A stretch of DNA of 64,000 nt from DYKG01 sp964596185. GTDB lineage: Bacteria > Muiribacteriota > Ozemobacteria > Ozemobacterales > Ozemobacteraceae. Positions within the stretch are counted from its first letter, which is position 1. Every line of letters begins with the position of its first letter. A program made the position numbers and the translations under genes. Below the pieces are notes generated by a model. That model had not been told where the DNA came from and made no database searches. It was given only the letters and a program-made list of their open reading frames with translations. Location: positions 1 through 64,000 of the forward strand of contig CAZQUE010000014.1 in the NCBI GenBank assembly GCA_964596185.1, given 5' to 3'. Positions 42,482 to 52,214 of the stretch are shown in pieces.

Positions 42482-43858
42482 TCAGGCTGCCTGCTGCTTT
42501 TTACACTCAGGAATTCTATTTAGGATTTTTTTACAGATTTGATTGATGTCGCGCGCGCCCATTACCAGAACCATGTCGCCACTTTGAGCTTCACAGGCAA
42601 TTCTTTCCGTAAGTTGATCCCGGTCAGAAATGTGCCAGGCATTTGGGAAACGCTGGCGAACCTCGGCAATGATGTCGGCTGATGAAATGTTCTTGTTGGC
42701 AGTGCCGCCGCCATAAAAAATATCATCGAGAAAGAGATATTCATCATTTTGCAATTTGCTGAAAACTTCGACAAGTTCGTTGCGGGTAAAACTTGTGGGA
42801 CCATAGCCGTGTGGCTGGTATACAATGAATCTTCGGTGCGATGATTTGCGGGCAGTCTTAATTGCAGCTTCAATCTCAACCGGATTATGGGCAAAATCGT
42901 CGATTATGGTCACCCCAGCCACATTTCCTACCAATTCAAACCTTCTTTTCATTCCTGGAAAAGATTTGACCGCTTCGGCAATTTCGCTGAGCTGCAAGCC
43001 GGCATTTTCGGCTATGACAATTGCTGCAAGAGTATTGAGAACGTTATGTTCGCCCGGTAGTCTGATTTCAAATTCAGTGCCGGCATAGGTAAAGCGTGCC
43101 AGATTGTGATCTATTCTGACATTTTCTGCGAAATAGTCACAGTCTGATGAAAGGCCGTAGGTTTTCACTTCGTGCGGACATTTCTGCTTCAGGAGCATAC
43201 AGTTCAAGTCGTTGCCGCAAACGAGCCTGAATGAATCGGTATTGTTCAGGAAGCTGGCGAAAAGGTCGAATAATTCATCGAGGTCTTTATGATCGCGAGA
43301 TATGTTGGTTACTACGGAAATAGAGGGCTTGTATTTGACGATCGATCCGTCTGACTCATCGGCCTCGATGATGAAATGTGGCCCGATACCTTTGAAAGCG
43401 TTGGTCTCAAGCCCGGAAATTATTCCGCCCACCGCACATGATGGTTCTTTCCCGGCATATTTGAATATCCAGGCTACCAGGCCTGTAGTAGTTGTTTTGC
43501 CGGCAGTGCCGCCTATCGCTATGCCCTGTTTGGCGTTGAACATCATTGCCAGTAAATCTGAACGCATGATTTGTTCAAGGCCGAGCTCCTGTGCGGCCAA
43601 AATATCGGGCACATGGTCTTCAACTGCTGTTGATTTAACAATCTTGAATTCTGAAGGTTTCAAAACGGCGTCTTTGCAGAACGCAGCCGGTCCGCTTCCG
43701 TCCTGAGGATAAATTTTGACCCCGATTTCAATCAGTCTGCGGCAATAGTCTCCGTCAAGATTTCGATCCGACCCGGCAACTTTGAAGCCAGAATTGTGCA
43801 GAATTTTGGCCAGCCCACTCATGCCCATGCCGCCGATTCCGACGAAAAATGCGTTCAT
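42482..43858 (-). CDS. MurC/Mpl-like Mur ligase with altered ATP loop
   Basis: 458 residues with the three Mur ligase domains: an N-terminal Rossmann fold (FVGIGGMGMSGLA), the ATP-binding centre (GGTAGKTTTT at 116-125, EADESDGSI, NISRDHKD) and the C-terminal domain (DDFAHNPVEI, YQPHGYGPTSFTRN). MurC adds L-alanine and Mpl adds a recycled peptide to UDP-N-acetylmuramic acid. Here the usual HGKT loop reads AGKT, with Ala119 for the conserved His, and HHP or HTP reads HNP. No other cell-wall synthesis genes are beside it, so it may be a specialised paralogue rather than the housekeeping MurC. No membrane segment. Confidence 0.8.
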   Translation of the reverse strand: MNAFFVGIGGMGMSGLAKILHNSGFKVAGSDRNLDGDYCRRLIEIGVKIYPQDGSGPAAFCKDAVLKPSEFKIVKSTAVEDHVPDILAAQELGLEQIMRSDLLAMMFNAKQGIAIGGTAGKTTTTGLVAWIFKYAGKEPSCAVGGIISGLETNAFKGIGPHFIIEADESDGSIVKYKPSISVVTNISRDHKDLDELFDLFASFLNNTDSFRLVCGNDLNCMLLKQKCPHEVKTYGLSSDCDYFAENVRIDHNLARFTYAGTEFEIRLPGEHNVLNTLAAIVIAENAGLQLSEIAEAVKSFPGMKRRFELVGNVAGVTIIDDFAHNPVEIEAAIKTARKSSHRRFIVYQPHGYGPTSFTRNELVEVFSKLQNDEYLFLDDIFYGGGTANKNISSADIIAEVRQRFPNAWHISDRDQLTERIACEAQSGDMVLVMGARDINQICKKILNRIPECKKQQAA

Positions 43859-43948
43859 TTTAATGCCTCCAGTAGATAGGGGAAAATTTTGTTTCTTTAA
43901 TAGTTATCGTCAGAAAGCTTGTATGTTCTTAATTTTGGCAGATTTACG

Positions 43949-45460
43949 CTATTTCTCGTTCTTTTGGCAAAGCATCCAGGACGTGTCGGCATTTATCGGA
44001 AACTCCTTTATTGGCCTGTAATCAATGCCATGAATGTTGACCGATCCTTTGTGCCGGCGATAACCAAGGGCATAGATGTTGAAACTGTCTTCAATAAAGT
44101 ATTGCGGGGCAATTTTTTGCCAAAGATCTTTAAGCTTCACATCATTGGGGTTGTTGAAAGGTTCACCGTTCTCCTTTATAAGAAGTGCGACCTGGCGATG
44201 CGGCAGGCCGTACTTGTAATCAAAAACCTTTCTTTGCCCATAATAAGTCAGGCAGCCGATCCTTCTCGTAGCAATGACTGAATTCGCGGGAACATTCTGG
44301 GCAATCCATTGTGCTGGTTTTACCAGAGGTAATGAATTGGCAACGTAATGAGGATACATTTTCGCTGTTTCAGGTCTAAGCAGAAAAATGCTTTCTGCAG
44401 CCGAAATTGTCGCAAGCAGAGCAATAATTGTCAGTAGAAATTTTTGGGTTGTTTTGAATGAAAATTTAAACAGGCAGATAACCTGGTGAATGCCTTCAAT
44501 AAGCAGCCAGTAACAGAATGGTAAATATGGGGCAAAATATCTGGCGTTTCCGGTCCAGTCTGCTCGGGCATATACCGCAAAAAAAAATGCGGTAATGGCA
44601 ATGCTCAGGCACAGAGCTGCATCTTTTTGCCTGTTTTGTCGCCAGAGACGATAAAAACCCGCGATAACCAGGCCAATTGCCGGAAATCCGGCAAAGATAA
44701 AGTAAACATTTTTGGTTTGCCCTAATCCAGTTAACAATGAGGCTAAACTATGCCAAAAGGCCCGTAAACTACCGGGTTTGGCGACAAATGTGTTTGGCAC
44801 CAGGGCGTCGAAATACCAGAAACGCAAGAGTTGTTGCAAAACGATCAGAATTGCCAGCCAAGAGATTGTTTTTCCCACCTGCTTTAAATCGATTAACCGG
44901 CCCGCAAGAAGGAACAGCAAAAACAAGGGAAGAACAATAATAGTCTCTGGCCTTACCGAAAAGACCAACGCTGCCAGTATTGCAGCAATGGAAAGACTTT
45001 TTCGGTTGCTAAAATAAATTATTGCAGCTAGAAGCGTGAAACAAAGGCTGGTTTCCATTCCGGTAAACGAATAGTAAAGAAACTCAAATGAACAAAGGCT
45101 GCAGATTATAATTCCCGAAACAATTATCTTTTGGCTGTCTTCTCTGCAGGCTCTGTGAATAGAGATCCACAAAAGGTAAAGACCTACGGGTACCAGAACA
45201 AAGCCAGAAAGTTTGGCGGCAAAGGTCGGCGAAGTTAAAAATGCCAGAGGCATTAGAAAAACAAGCCAACCGATATTGGTAACGCACTCAACCTGCTCGC
45301 CGGCATTTAAAAAGAAACCCCGGCCATCAATAAAATTTCGCAAACATGAAAAACCGATGTAGGCATCGTCGACAAAACTGTCTCGAACCAGCCAGAAAAA
45401 TATGCCGAACCAGAGTCCGGCCAAAATCAATACGAGAAATTGGATGCGGGAAATAGGCAT
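43949..45460 (-). CDS. GT-C fold polyprenyl-phosphate-sugar glycosyltransferase
   Basis: 503 residues with about 10-12 membrane helices and a soluble C-terminal domain from about 375. The first periplasmic loop carries DDAYIGFSCLRNFIDGRG, then NAGEQVECVTNIGW, the acidic-pair pattern of GT-C enzymes such as AftB and related protein or lipid glycosyltransferases. These take a sugar from a polyprenyl phosphate donor on the outer face of the inner membrane. Donor and acceptor cannot be deduced. It lies between the envelope operon and the MurC-like gene. Confidence 0.82.
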   Translation of the reverse strand: MPISRIQFLVLILAGLWFGIFFWLVRDSFVDDAYIGFSCLRNFIDGRGFFLNAGEQVECVTNIGWLVFLMPLAFLTSPTFAAKLSGFVLVPVGLYLLWISIHRACREDSQKIIVSGIIICSLCSFEFLYYSFTGMETSLCFTLLAAIIYFSNRKSLSIAAILAALVFSVRPETIIVLPLFLLFLLAGRLIDLKQVGKTISWLAILIVLQQLLRFWYFDALVPNTFVAKPGSLRAFWHSLASLLTGLGQTKNVYFIFAGFPAIGLVIAGFYRLWRQNRQKDAALCLSIAITAFFFAVYARADWTGNARYFAPYLPFCYWLLIEGIHQVICLFKFSFKTTQKFLLTIIALLATISAAESIFLLRPETAKMYPHYVANSLPLVKPAQWIAQNVPANSVIATRRIGCLTYYGQRKVFDYKYGLPHRQVALLIKENGEPFNNPNDVKLKDLWQKIAPQYFIEDSFNIYALGYRRHKGSVNIHGIDYRPIKEFPINADTSWMLCQKNEK

Positions 45461-45506
45461 AATTAAGATATGCTAACTGCAAAGGGGCGAAAAAGTAAAA
45501 TTCTGA

Positions 45507-46121
45507 TCAGGGCTCTGTCGTAAAGGCAAAATCACGACTCAGGCTGATGGTCGAATCCAGGCTGTAGCGACTGGCAGCAATGCGAAAATGATAAGTGGTG
45601 GCTGGTTGCAAATCATACAACTGAATGCGATGACTGGTTTTCAATTCAGTGTCAGCGTAACTCGCCATGCCGTAAACTTCACTTGTCCCGTATTCTACGT
45701 GCCCGTCCGATTCGATGTCGGTTTCCCATTCAATTATTGCTGAATCAGCATAAATCATTGGCACGGAAACAGATGTTACGCGGGGGATCGGAATCATGTC
45801 AACGTCAGTAACCACCAGGGTAAGGTTGTTTTCTATCAATAATTCTCGTTTGATAACGATCAGCTCGCCTTTACTATTTTGCATGAGAAGCTGATAACGA
45901 CCTGCCGGCAAATTTGCCGAAAACCTGCCGGAAGCATCGGCGTTAACGGCAGTTTCCCCGCTAGAGCCTCTGAGGATAAAAGAAGCATTTGCGAACTGTG
46001 GAAGTTCGGCAGCGACCATGCCACCATTGATCTCTGACTCTGAACTGTTCAGGCATCCGGAAAAGGCCGCCATACCAATCAGGCAAATCATTATCATTAT
46101 GAATTTTTTTTCTGTTCTCAT
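45507..46121 (-). CDS. Lipoprotein with carboxypeptidase-regulatory-like and fibronectin III-like domains
   Basis: 204 residues; lipobox AFSGC (Cys23). Residues about 45-110 form a short Ig-like domain (DASGRFSANLPAGRYQLLMQ). Residues 115-204 look like a fibronectin III/purple-acid-phosphatase N-terminal domain (IIEWETDIESDGHVEYGTS, LQPATTYHFRIAASR). It is the last of four translationally coupled genes; its start overlaps the previous stop (TGATG). A binding or structural lipoprotein, probably partner of the barrel. Confidence 0.75.
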   Translation of the reverse strand: MRTEKKFIMIMICLIGMAAFSGCLNSSESEINGGMVAAELPQFANASFILRGSSGETAVNADASGRFSANLPAGRYQLLMQNSKGELIVIKRELLIENNLTLVVTDVDMIPIPRVTSVSVPMIYADSAIIEWETDIESDGHVEYGTSEVYGMASYADTELKTSHRIQLYDLQPATTYHFRIAASRYSLDSTISLSRDFAFTTEP

Positions 46122-47779
46122 CAGAATTGCTCACCTGCTGCTTTAACTGTAACTTTGGTCGCGGTAATTTCTCCGAAACCATTTTTGGAAAATTTAAGAT
46201 CATATTCGCCCGGAGGAACGTTGTAAAACCTGTATTCACCCATTGAGTCGGTAGTTGTGGTGAAACGGGTTCCCTGTATCGTCACCCGGGCACCGGAAAT
46301 TGGAGAACTGGTGCGCTCATCGACGACTCTGCCGCTTAGCAGACCCATGCGCAGGTCGATTGCTACCTTCAATCGTGCGAAAAATAAACCGGAAACCTTG
46401 CTCGACAAACGCCAGTAACCATCTTCCCAGGCAATGGTGAAGATGTCGCTGCCACGATCTTCGTAACGGTAGTTCCAGTTTGCGGTAAGGGCAGAAAGGC
46501 GGTAGTTGAGATGAATTTTTATCTTCCCATCTTGAAACTCATATCTGAAAGGATGAAGAGATAGTCTGACATCCCGGTAACGACGTAGATTGTCTTCAGA
46601 CATTTTCAGAAAATCGAAATAGGTATTGCCGAGCCAGTCTTGATAGTCTCGAGAAACGTGATCGCGTAACCAGACATGATCGCGGCGATTCATCGCTTGA
46701 ACCATTTCGGCGCAATACTTTCGGGCTATTTCTTTGCGACTTCGCTGATTATGAACCGTGAACCCAGCCTTGAAAATTCTGACCTTGCGGCCAAGAGAGT
46801 CTACTGAATGAATTGCACAGAGAAAACCAGGAATCGACGGAACGGGAAAAACGACTTCATGATAGCCTTCGGCTCCTTCCCGAACTGCATAAGCCAGGTT
46901 TTTGCCAAGATAAAATTCGAATCTATCGTGTGGACCCGGATAAGGAGTGATTTTGAACTGCAGATGAATAGTGTTTACCATTTTCTCCTGTCCGGAATCG
47001 ACTTCATAATAACCTTTTTCGTTGACCCGGAGATTGCTGATGAACTGATCGTTTATTTTTACCTGGTCGATGGCAAAGGGAATTTCCAGAGAAGTCTGAG
47101 CATGCAGATCGCTGAAGCGATTCAGCCAGCTGGAAAACCTTCTGAAAGAATGATATTCCGACTGCGGATCAAACATTGCCAGGGGTTTTTCGCTGCCATC
47201 GGCAAGAATTTCGAGAAAGTAGCTCTCGGGTACAACCTGGGCTTCTGAATTGCCGCTTAGTCGGCAGGCTGCCTGACCTTTGACTGCCTTGATTATTTCG
47301 TGATTGTCATTGCTTTGAATAGATGTTTCACCGTGATTCACCACTGTGTTGCTGTGTTTGCCTTCAATTTCTATCAGGCCCGAATCTCTGGCTGAAATCA
47401 TCAATGTTGCCTTGAAGAGTTGCAGACTTAGTTGTGGCAGCTGTTGCGGATGAACCGTAAATCTGATGCCGGATTTAGGTTTTACCATGATCAGATTGTC
47501 TGCTGACCAGGCTAGCACCGCGTAACCATGGTTGCCGGTTCGCAGAGAATCTCCGTGTAAAAGTGTCTGATGCTGCTCGACACGATGCCAGGCGTTTTCG
47601 TTAAAGCTGCGATAATAGACTGGGCCATCACAAAAAATAACCGTAAGCTGTTGTTCGACATAGCCGTGCTGTGACAGGCGTGCCAGGCGGTTTGTATCTT
47701 CTTTTGCCAGCAAAGTGCAGTTGAAATTCAAAAATACGCTGAACAAAATAAAGAAGGTTGTCAGAAATGTCTTTTTCAT
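46121..47779 (-). CDS. FecR-like/NTF2-like/carboxypeptidase-regulatory periplasmic protein
   Basis: 552 residues with a signal peptide. Residues about 45-200 resemble a FecR domain (LHGDSLRTGNHGYAVLAWSA, then beta strands to EAQVVPE). About 360-470 looks like an NTF2/SnoaL-type fold (ARKYCAEMVQAMNRRDHVWL, WEDGYWRLSSKV). The last 75 residues are a carboxypeptidase-regulatory-like beta domain (GRVVDERTSSPISGARVTI, MGEYRFYNVPPGEYDL). None of the three is enzymatic here. No sigma factor/FecI partner is adjacent, so it is not a normal FecR. Start and stop both overlap neighbours (TAATG, TGATG). Confidence 0.7.
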   Translation of the reverse strand: MKKTFLTTFFILFSVFLNFNCTLLAKEDTNRLARLSQHGYVEQQLTVIFCDGPVYYRSFNENAWHRVEQHQTLLHGDSLRTGNHGYAVLAWSADNLIMVKPKSGIRFTVHPQQLPQLSLQLFKATLMISARDSGLIEIEGKHSNTVVNHGETSIQSNDNHEIIKAVKGQAACRLSGNSEAQVVPESYFLEILADGSEKPLAMFDPQSEYHSFRRFSSWLNRFSDLHAQTSLEIPFAIDQVKINDQFISNLRVNEKGYYEVDSGQEKMVNTIHLQFKITPYPGPHDRFEFYLGKNLAYAVREGAEGYHEVVFPVPSIPGFLCAIHSVDSLGRKVRIFKAGFTVHNQRSRKEIARKYCAEMVQAMNRRDHVWLRDHVSRDYQDWLGNTYFDFLKMSEDNLRRYRDVRLSLHPFRYEFQDGKIKIHLNYRLSALTANWNYRYEDRGSDIFTIAWEDGYWRLSSKVSGLFFARLKVAIDLRMGLLSGRVVDERTSSPISGARVTIQGTRFTTTTDSMGEYRFYNVPPGEYDLKFSKNGFGEITATKVTVKAAGEQF

Positions 47780-49650
47780 TAGAAAGCCCTCAAATACCGC
47801 AGTCTTGCGGTATAATCGTCATAATCAAGGTTTGCATTACCAAAACTGCTGCGATTACCTTCAAGATCCAGCGTCAGTCGTGCTGAATGGCTATACTCGC
47901 GGGTAATGAACATGTTAACCCGGTCATGTTTCGAATCAAGGCCGACCATGGTCGGATCGATTTCTTCTCGTTGGTAGTCGAGACCGACGAAAATATCGTT
48001 GTGGAATCTGGAACGTCCGCCAAACCCGAATATTGCCGTCTGATCCATGCCGCCAGCCCTTTTATAGCTGAGTTTCTCCAGACTGTATGAACTGTAGACC
48101 CGGCGGAATCTGTCGTATTCCCAGGTCAGGCTGAAGTCAAACTTCTGAATATCCCGGTCATTTAAGACGTTCACGTCGTCTTTGTCGATGGTCTGGCTTA
48201 AATTGGCCTGATAATGCATTTGACCGGCCCGATGATTGATTTCTACCCACATCAGGTCGACGAAGCGATCCATGAAACCTGAATTTTCCGAATATTCATG
48301 CAATGGTTGATAAAAGAAGTCTATGCGCAAATCCTTGTAATATTCGCTTGGTTTGAAGGTAACCTGTAGCTCTGGCTGATCTCTGACGATTGTCGAACGC
48401 TGGTAATTGGCAATATTATCGCGGGAATTGCGTTGGCTGAACCTGGTGCTGATATACTGATTCAGCTCATAATAAAAGCGCGCGAAATAGGCTCTTTCGT
48501 CACGAGGCGACTGGCCTAGAGGAGAAATGAAAGCAGTGTCTGCGCTTTCAATTCCGGCTTCGAAGCGAGCGTTCTCCCGTTCATAACCTGCTTTCAATCG
48601 ATAAGCATCGCCTTTTTGCTCGCCCTGGTTGTCGGATTTGTCGAAGTCGGTGTCGCTTTGAGCGATTTCGGTATCTATATAGATGTTTTCGGTTGGTTTG
48701 ATTCTGATATCCATTGAATAAACACGGTTAGCCATTGCCGGCAGATCAAAATTCGCCGCGGCATTGTCGCGTTCATCTTCGGTGCCTACCAGATTCAATC
48801 CGATTCGCAGTGATTCATCGCGGGAATGTTCGAGGCGCACGCCGCCAACATAGCGCGGATTTTTCAGATCATCTTTTTCAAGAGCATAGTAACCGGCGAA
48901 ACCGCTAAGCTTTGTGTATTCGTATTCCTGAACGCCATAAAGACCAAGCATGCTCTGGGTCATTGAAAAATCAGACATTTCCGGAAAAGCATGCCCGGCT
49001 ACCAGTCTTGATCTCTGAGTCCGTGAATCAACGGTGATCTGGTTCAAGGTAAAACCGTTGCGATATGGTCTCCGGTCATTGGTATAGGTTGTGTCGAGGT
49101 TAAGGGCTATCGAATCGCCGTCCTGGCGAGAGGAAAAAAGCTCATAGCGAAGGTTTTCTTCGTAGAATTCACCCTGATCACGGGAAGACATCGCTTCGTT
49201 ACCATCGACTCTGGTGACATAAAAGCTTGTGTCGGTATAAAGGTTAGAACTGAAAAGGCGATCTTCTTCCCATTCGTTCATGTCATATCGGTGCTCAGGT
49301 CTGGTATCGATTATGGGTATGCTCTGGCTGACCGGCGGCGGGCGCTGCTCGGAAGCGGGTACAAATACCTGGCGATGCGGATTCATGTTGGCTACGAATC
49401 TTGGGTCTTCTGCGGTTGCGACGGCAATTGGCACGGCTACGGCAGGATAATGGCCGGTTGGAGAAAGTTCAGGAATTGCCAGAGGATTGAAATAGGCAAT
49501 ATCATTGCTGGAAGAAAGACTTGCCGAACGCTGTCCAAGTTGCTGGCGGCGTTCGGTTTCATTTTGCTTTTTGCTGGCGGTAAACCCGTTTCCGATCAGA
49601 ATCAGAAACGCCGCCAGAATCAGCAGTGTTGTTCTGGCGGAGCGGTTCAT
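47779..49650 (-). CDS. Outer-membrane beta-barrel protein
   Basis: 623 residues. A signal peptide ends near NGFTA; about 100 Pro-rich residues follow and then roughly 450 residues of alternating hydrophobic/polar strands with many aromatic ends, closing in TARLRYLRAF. A terminal Phe is the usual BAM recognition signal. Not a known porin family by eye; no TonB box. AAAGG lies 6 bases before the ATG. It starts 38 bases after the LysM peptidase and is coupled to the FecR-like gene. Confidence 0.78.
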   Translation of the reverse strand: MNRSARTTLLILAAFLILIGNGFTASKKQNETERRQQLGQRSASLSSSNDIAYFNPLAIPELSPTGHYPAVAVPIAVATAEDPRFVANMNPHRQVFVPASEQRPPPVSQSIPIIDTRPEHRYDMNEWEEDRLFSSNLYTDTSFYVTRVDGNEAMSSRDQGEFYEENLRYELFSSRQDGDSIALNLDTTYTNDRRPYRNGFTLNQITVDSRTQRSRLVAGHAFPEMSDFSMTQSMLGLYGVQEYEYTKLSGFAGYYALEKDDLKNPRYVGGVRLEHSRDESLRIGLNLVGTEDERDNAAANFDLPAMANRVYSMDIRIKPTENIYIDTEIAQSDTDFDKSDNQGEQKGDAYRLKAGYERENARFEAGIESADTAFISPLGQSPRDERAYFARFYYELNQYISTRFSQRNSRDNIANYQRSTIVRDQPELQVTFKPSEYYKDLRIDFFYQPLHEYSENSGFMDRFVDLMWVEINHRAGQMHYQANLSQTIDKDDVNVLNDRDIQKFDFSLTWEYDRFRRVYSSYSLEKLSYKRAGGMDQTAIFGFGGRSRFHNDIFVGLDYQREEIDPTMVGLDSKHDRVNMFITREYSHSARLTLDLEGNRSSFGNANLDYDDYTARLRYLRAF

Positions 49651-49688
49651 CTATGCCTTTTCTTGATCAATGGCTTTTCCTGTAAAAA

Positions 49689-51512
49689 CTAGTTCAGGTA
49701 AGTAAGGGGATTCAAGGTTTTCCCATTTTTCCTCACTTCGAAGTGCAGATGATTGCCTGTAGCAACTCCAGTGGCACCTACTCTGGCGACCAGTTGGCCC
49801 TGTTTGACCTGCTGGCCTTTTTTGACCAGAATTGAACTGCAGTGGGCATATCTGGTGGAATATCCGTTGCTGTGACTTATGATTACCAGTTTGCCATAGC
49901 CAGAGCGCCGACCGGCATAGATCACCTTGCCACTCATGGCAGCTTTGATTGGTGAGCCTTTGGGAGCGGCGATGTCGATTCCGGCATGGAAGAGTCTTTT
50001 GCGGTAGACCGGGTGATTGCGCCAGCCATAACGATCTGAAAGTCGGCCTCTTGCCGGCATTTTCATAAATTTGCTACTTCTGGATGAGGCTTTGGCAATT
50101 GAATACTGCTTTTTATCTGCAGGAACCTTGAGGGTCTGCCCGGCTTTAACCAGAGTGCTTTCGAGGTCGTTTTCGGTAATGATTGCTTTGATAGTGGTGC
50201 GATATTTTCTGGCGATTACTGAAAGAGATTCGCCTTTTCTAACTTTATGGCTGACAATGGTAATTTCTTTGTCTGATTTTTGTGAAGGGGCCTGAACTAC
50301 TCGGTAGAGCTTCTTGTCAGGGCTTATTTTCAGCTGCTCGCCGACTTTGAGCAGGTTAGAATTCAGCTTGTTTTCAGTTTTGATCTGGGCAACGGTGGTG
50401 TTGTAGCGGTGGGCTATCTTGAGCAGATTGTCGCCTTTTTTAACTGTATAAACCAGAGATTCAACTTTTTCATCTTTAGATTCTGCAGTGATTTTCTTCT
50501 CTTCAACGGCTGTTGAAGAGGCCGACAATTTGGTCTGTTCAGCTTTAGCAGGTTCAGAAACCTGAGCTGTCTTTACCGAAGCTTTTACCGGTTCTACTTT
50601 TACATTGGCTGCGGCAACCTGGGTTGTCTTTGTCTGCGAAGACTTGGCACTGATCGTTGGTGGAGCCTTGAGCAGTTCTTTTTCGATGAATTTAATATCA
50701 GGTTTTACTGCCGGGGCCTGGGCCATCTGGATGCGATTCATTTTTACCGTTTCAAATCTGGGTTTGCTGGCAACCAGGGCTGGTTTTTCGTCGTCGATTT
50801 TGCTGAGGCGCTGTTCGACTTTCTTAATTGTTTCCCGGTTGCTGATCAGCTTGAGTTCGCGATCGATCTTTTTGACCGGAATGCGCAACTGCTGGTCGGC
50901 CTTGAGAACATGAGATTTCAAAGAGTTGTGGGCGATCAGATTGGACAGAGGGACTCTGAATTTACTGGCAATTTTGGAAAGAGAATCGCCGGATTTTACC
51001 CGATAGGTCATTTCGCTGTTTGGCAGGGGGACCTTAATGGTTTCGCCGGCTTTAATCACATGCTTGCTTTCAAGCTCATTAACTTTTCTGATTACATCGG
51101 TTTCAGCGCCAAAGAGAGTTGCAATATGTGAAAGAGAGTCGCCCGGCTGAATTGCGTATTCGATGAATACTTTTTCTGACTTGCCTGAGGCGGCAACGAA
51201 AGGAGCGGCAACTTCATTTTCGACCTTTTCGATCTTTTTGATTTCAGGAGCAGGAATCGCGGCAAGTTTTTGAGAAATAGCCGGTGTGGATTTTTCGGCC
51301 ATTTTAAGAGCGGCTGGAACTTTTTTGCAGCTGGCTTCAGCCACTTTAAAGGTCTGGATGAATGAATTATTTTGAAATGGGCTTTCAATTGCAAAAGCGG
51401 TGTCGCTTTCACGATTGATGAATCTGTCGATAGCGATGGCTGAAGTTTCCAAAGCCACGATCGTCAGCAGTATCAGGACTGAATAATGCCTTGCTCTTAG
51501 ATTATTCCACAC
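49689..51512 (-). CDS. LysM-repeat M23 peptidoglycan endopeptidase
   Basis: 607 residues with an N-terminal signal anchor. Four LysM domains are visible, starting IQPGDSLSHIATLFG, VKSGDSLSKIASKFR, VKKGDNLLKIAHRYN and VRKGESLSVIARKYR, separated by Lys/Ala/Glu linkers; the last 110 residues are an M23 domain with all zinc ligands (HAGIDIA, HLHFEV) and the catalytic RYAH. LysM repeats bind glycan and M23 cuts the peptide bridges, so it is likely a cell-wall hydrolase active in the periplasm. AAGGAG lies 4 bases upstream of the ATG. First gene of the envelope operon. Confidence 0.92.
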   Translation of the reverse strand: MWNNLRARHYSVLILLTIVALETSAIAIDRFINRESDTAFAIESPFQNNSFIQTFKVAEASCKKVPAALKMAEKSTPAISQKLAAIPAPEIKKIEKVENEVAAPFVAASGKSEKVFIEYAIQPGDSLSHIATLFGAETDVIRKVNELESKHVIKAGETIKVPLPNSEMTYRVKSGDSLSKIASKFRVPLSNLIAHNSLKSHVLKADQQLRIPVKKIDRELKLISNRETIKKVEQRLSKIDDEKPALVASKPRFETVKMNRIQMAQAPAVKPDIKFIEKELLKAPPTISAKSSQTKTTQVAAANVKVEPVKASVKTAQVSEPAKAEQTKLSASSTAVEEKKITAESKDEKVESLVYTVKKGDNLLKIAHRYNTTVAQIKTENKLNSNLLKVGEQLKISPDKKLYRVVQAPSQKSDKEITIVSHKVRKGESLSVIARKYRTTIKAIITENDLESTLVKAGQTLKVPADKKQYSIAKASSRSSKFMKMPARGRLSDRYGWRNHPVYRKRLFHAGIDIAAPKGSPIKAAMSGKVIYAGRRSGYGKLVIISHSNGYSTRYAHCSSILVKKGQQVKQGQLVARVGATGVATGNHLHFEVRKNGKTLNPLTYLN

Positions 51513-51695
51513 ATTGCGCTCCTTGCATTTTCCGTCAGACCGGAGGTTGTTTTATTTGCCGGAAAAATCATCCATGATCTTTCGCTTTAATTCCGTAGTA
51601 AGTAAATCGACAATTACGAGCGCTCAGTTTAGTGAAAAGATAAAAAAAGAAGTTTTTTTGAAATTGTTAATGGACTGGTCAAGGCAATTATGATA

Positions 51696-51724
51696 TTGTT
51701 TGAACCTGAGCTGCACTGTAATAG
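51696..51724 (+). promoter_or_regulatory. Possible promoter for the DUF3465-like gene
   Basis: TTGTTT (51696-51701) and TAATAG (51719-51724) are 17 bases apart and lie about 35 bases before the TTG start. The 245-base divergent stretch 51513-51757 holds no gene; its other visible signals are the AAGGAG of the LysM gene and AT-rich runs. Confidence 0.3.
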
Positions 51725-51757
51725 CAGGCAGTACAACTTTTATCGGAGAGATTAACC

Positions 51758-52213
51758 TTGAGTAAGAAGCCACCCGAACTCACCTGGCAGGATAAGGCAA
51801 TTCTTATTGCCATACCGATAGTCGTTTTCACCATATTCATTCTGGCCAATTATTTCAGTCAGGATCTTACGGTAATGAGTGCTTTTGAACAGCAGTTACC
51901 CAAAGCACAGGTTCGCGACGGCGGTCACATTGTAAAGATTTATCCGCAGACCGCAACTGATACGGTTAGTTGCCGCCTTAAAAGTCGCGAAGCCAATTTT
52001 GAATATGATTTCGTCTACAATGTTACCGGTTCTGAGACTATGCGCTTAGAACTTGGCCGTCTGGTGCAGTTTTTTGGTGAATACACTTATGACCAGAAGG
52101 GTGGCAAGGTTGATGCGCCGTTCAAAGGCAAATCAGGCCGTCTTACCGGCTGGGCGATATATGAAAACCATCGTTTTACTCCGAAAGAAGAGGAAGATCA
52201 GGGCGGACTCTGA
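51758..52213 (+). CDS. Membrane-anchored DUF3465-like protein
   Basis: 151 residues from a TTG start with GGAGAG upstream. One membrane helix (ILIAIPIVVFTIFILANYF) is followed by a small beta domain. The end pattern FFGEYTYDQKGGKVDAPF, then GRLTGWAIYENHRF, matches the DUF3465 family (GEYxWNxKGGxxHxTHxD... GWIxHxGxxY), though the His pair of the family is replaced. OB-fold-like; role unknown. It ends one base from the converging rlpA. Confidence 0.6.
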   Translation: MSKKPPELTWQDKAILIAIPIVVFTIFILANYFSQDLTVMSAFEQQLPKAQVRDGGHIVKIYPQTATDTVSCRLKSREANFEYDFVYNVTGSETMRLELGRLVQFFGEYTYDQKGGKVDAPFKGKSGRLTGWAIYENHRFTPKEEEDQGGL

Positions 52214-52214
52214 T

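Noticed and set aside
46808..47248. 146-residue open frame antisense to the FecR-like gene
   Set aside because: Shadow of the real gene, without start signals or protein features.
46121..47779. FecI/FecR-type iron signalling system
   Set aside because: No ECF sigma gene, no TonB receptor and no cytoplasmic FecR N-terminus are present.
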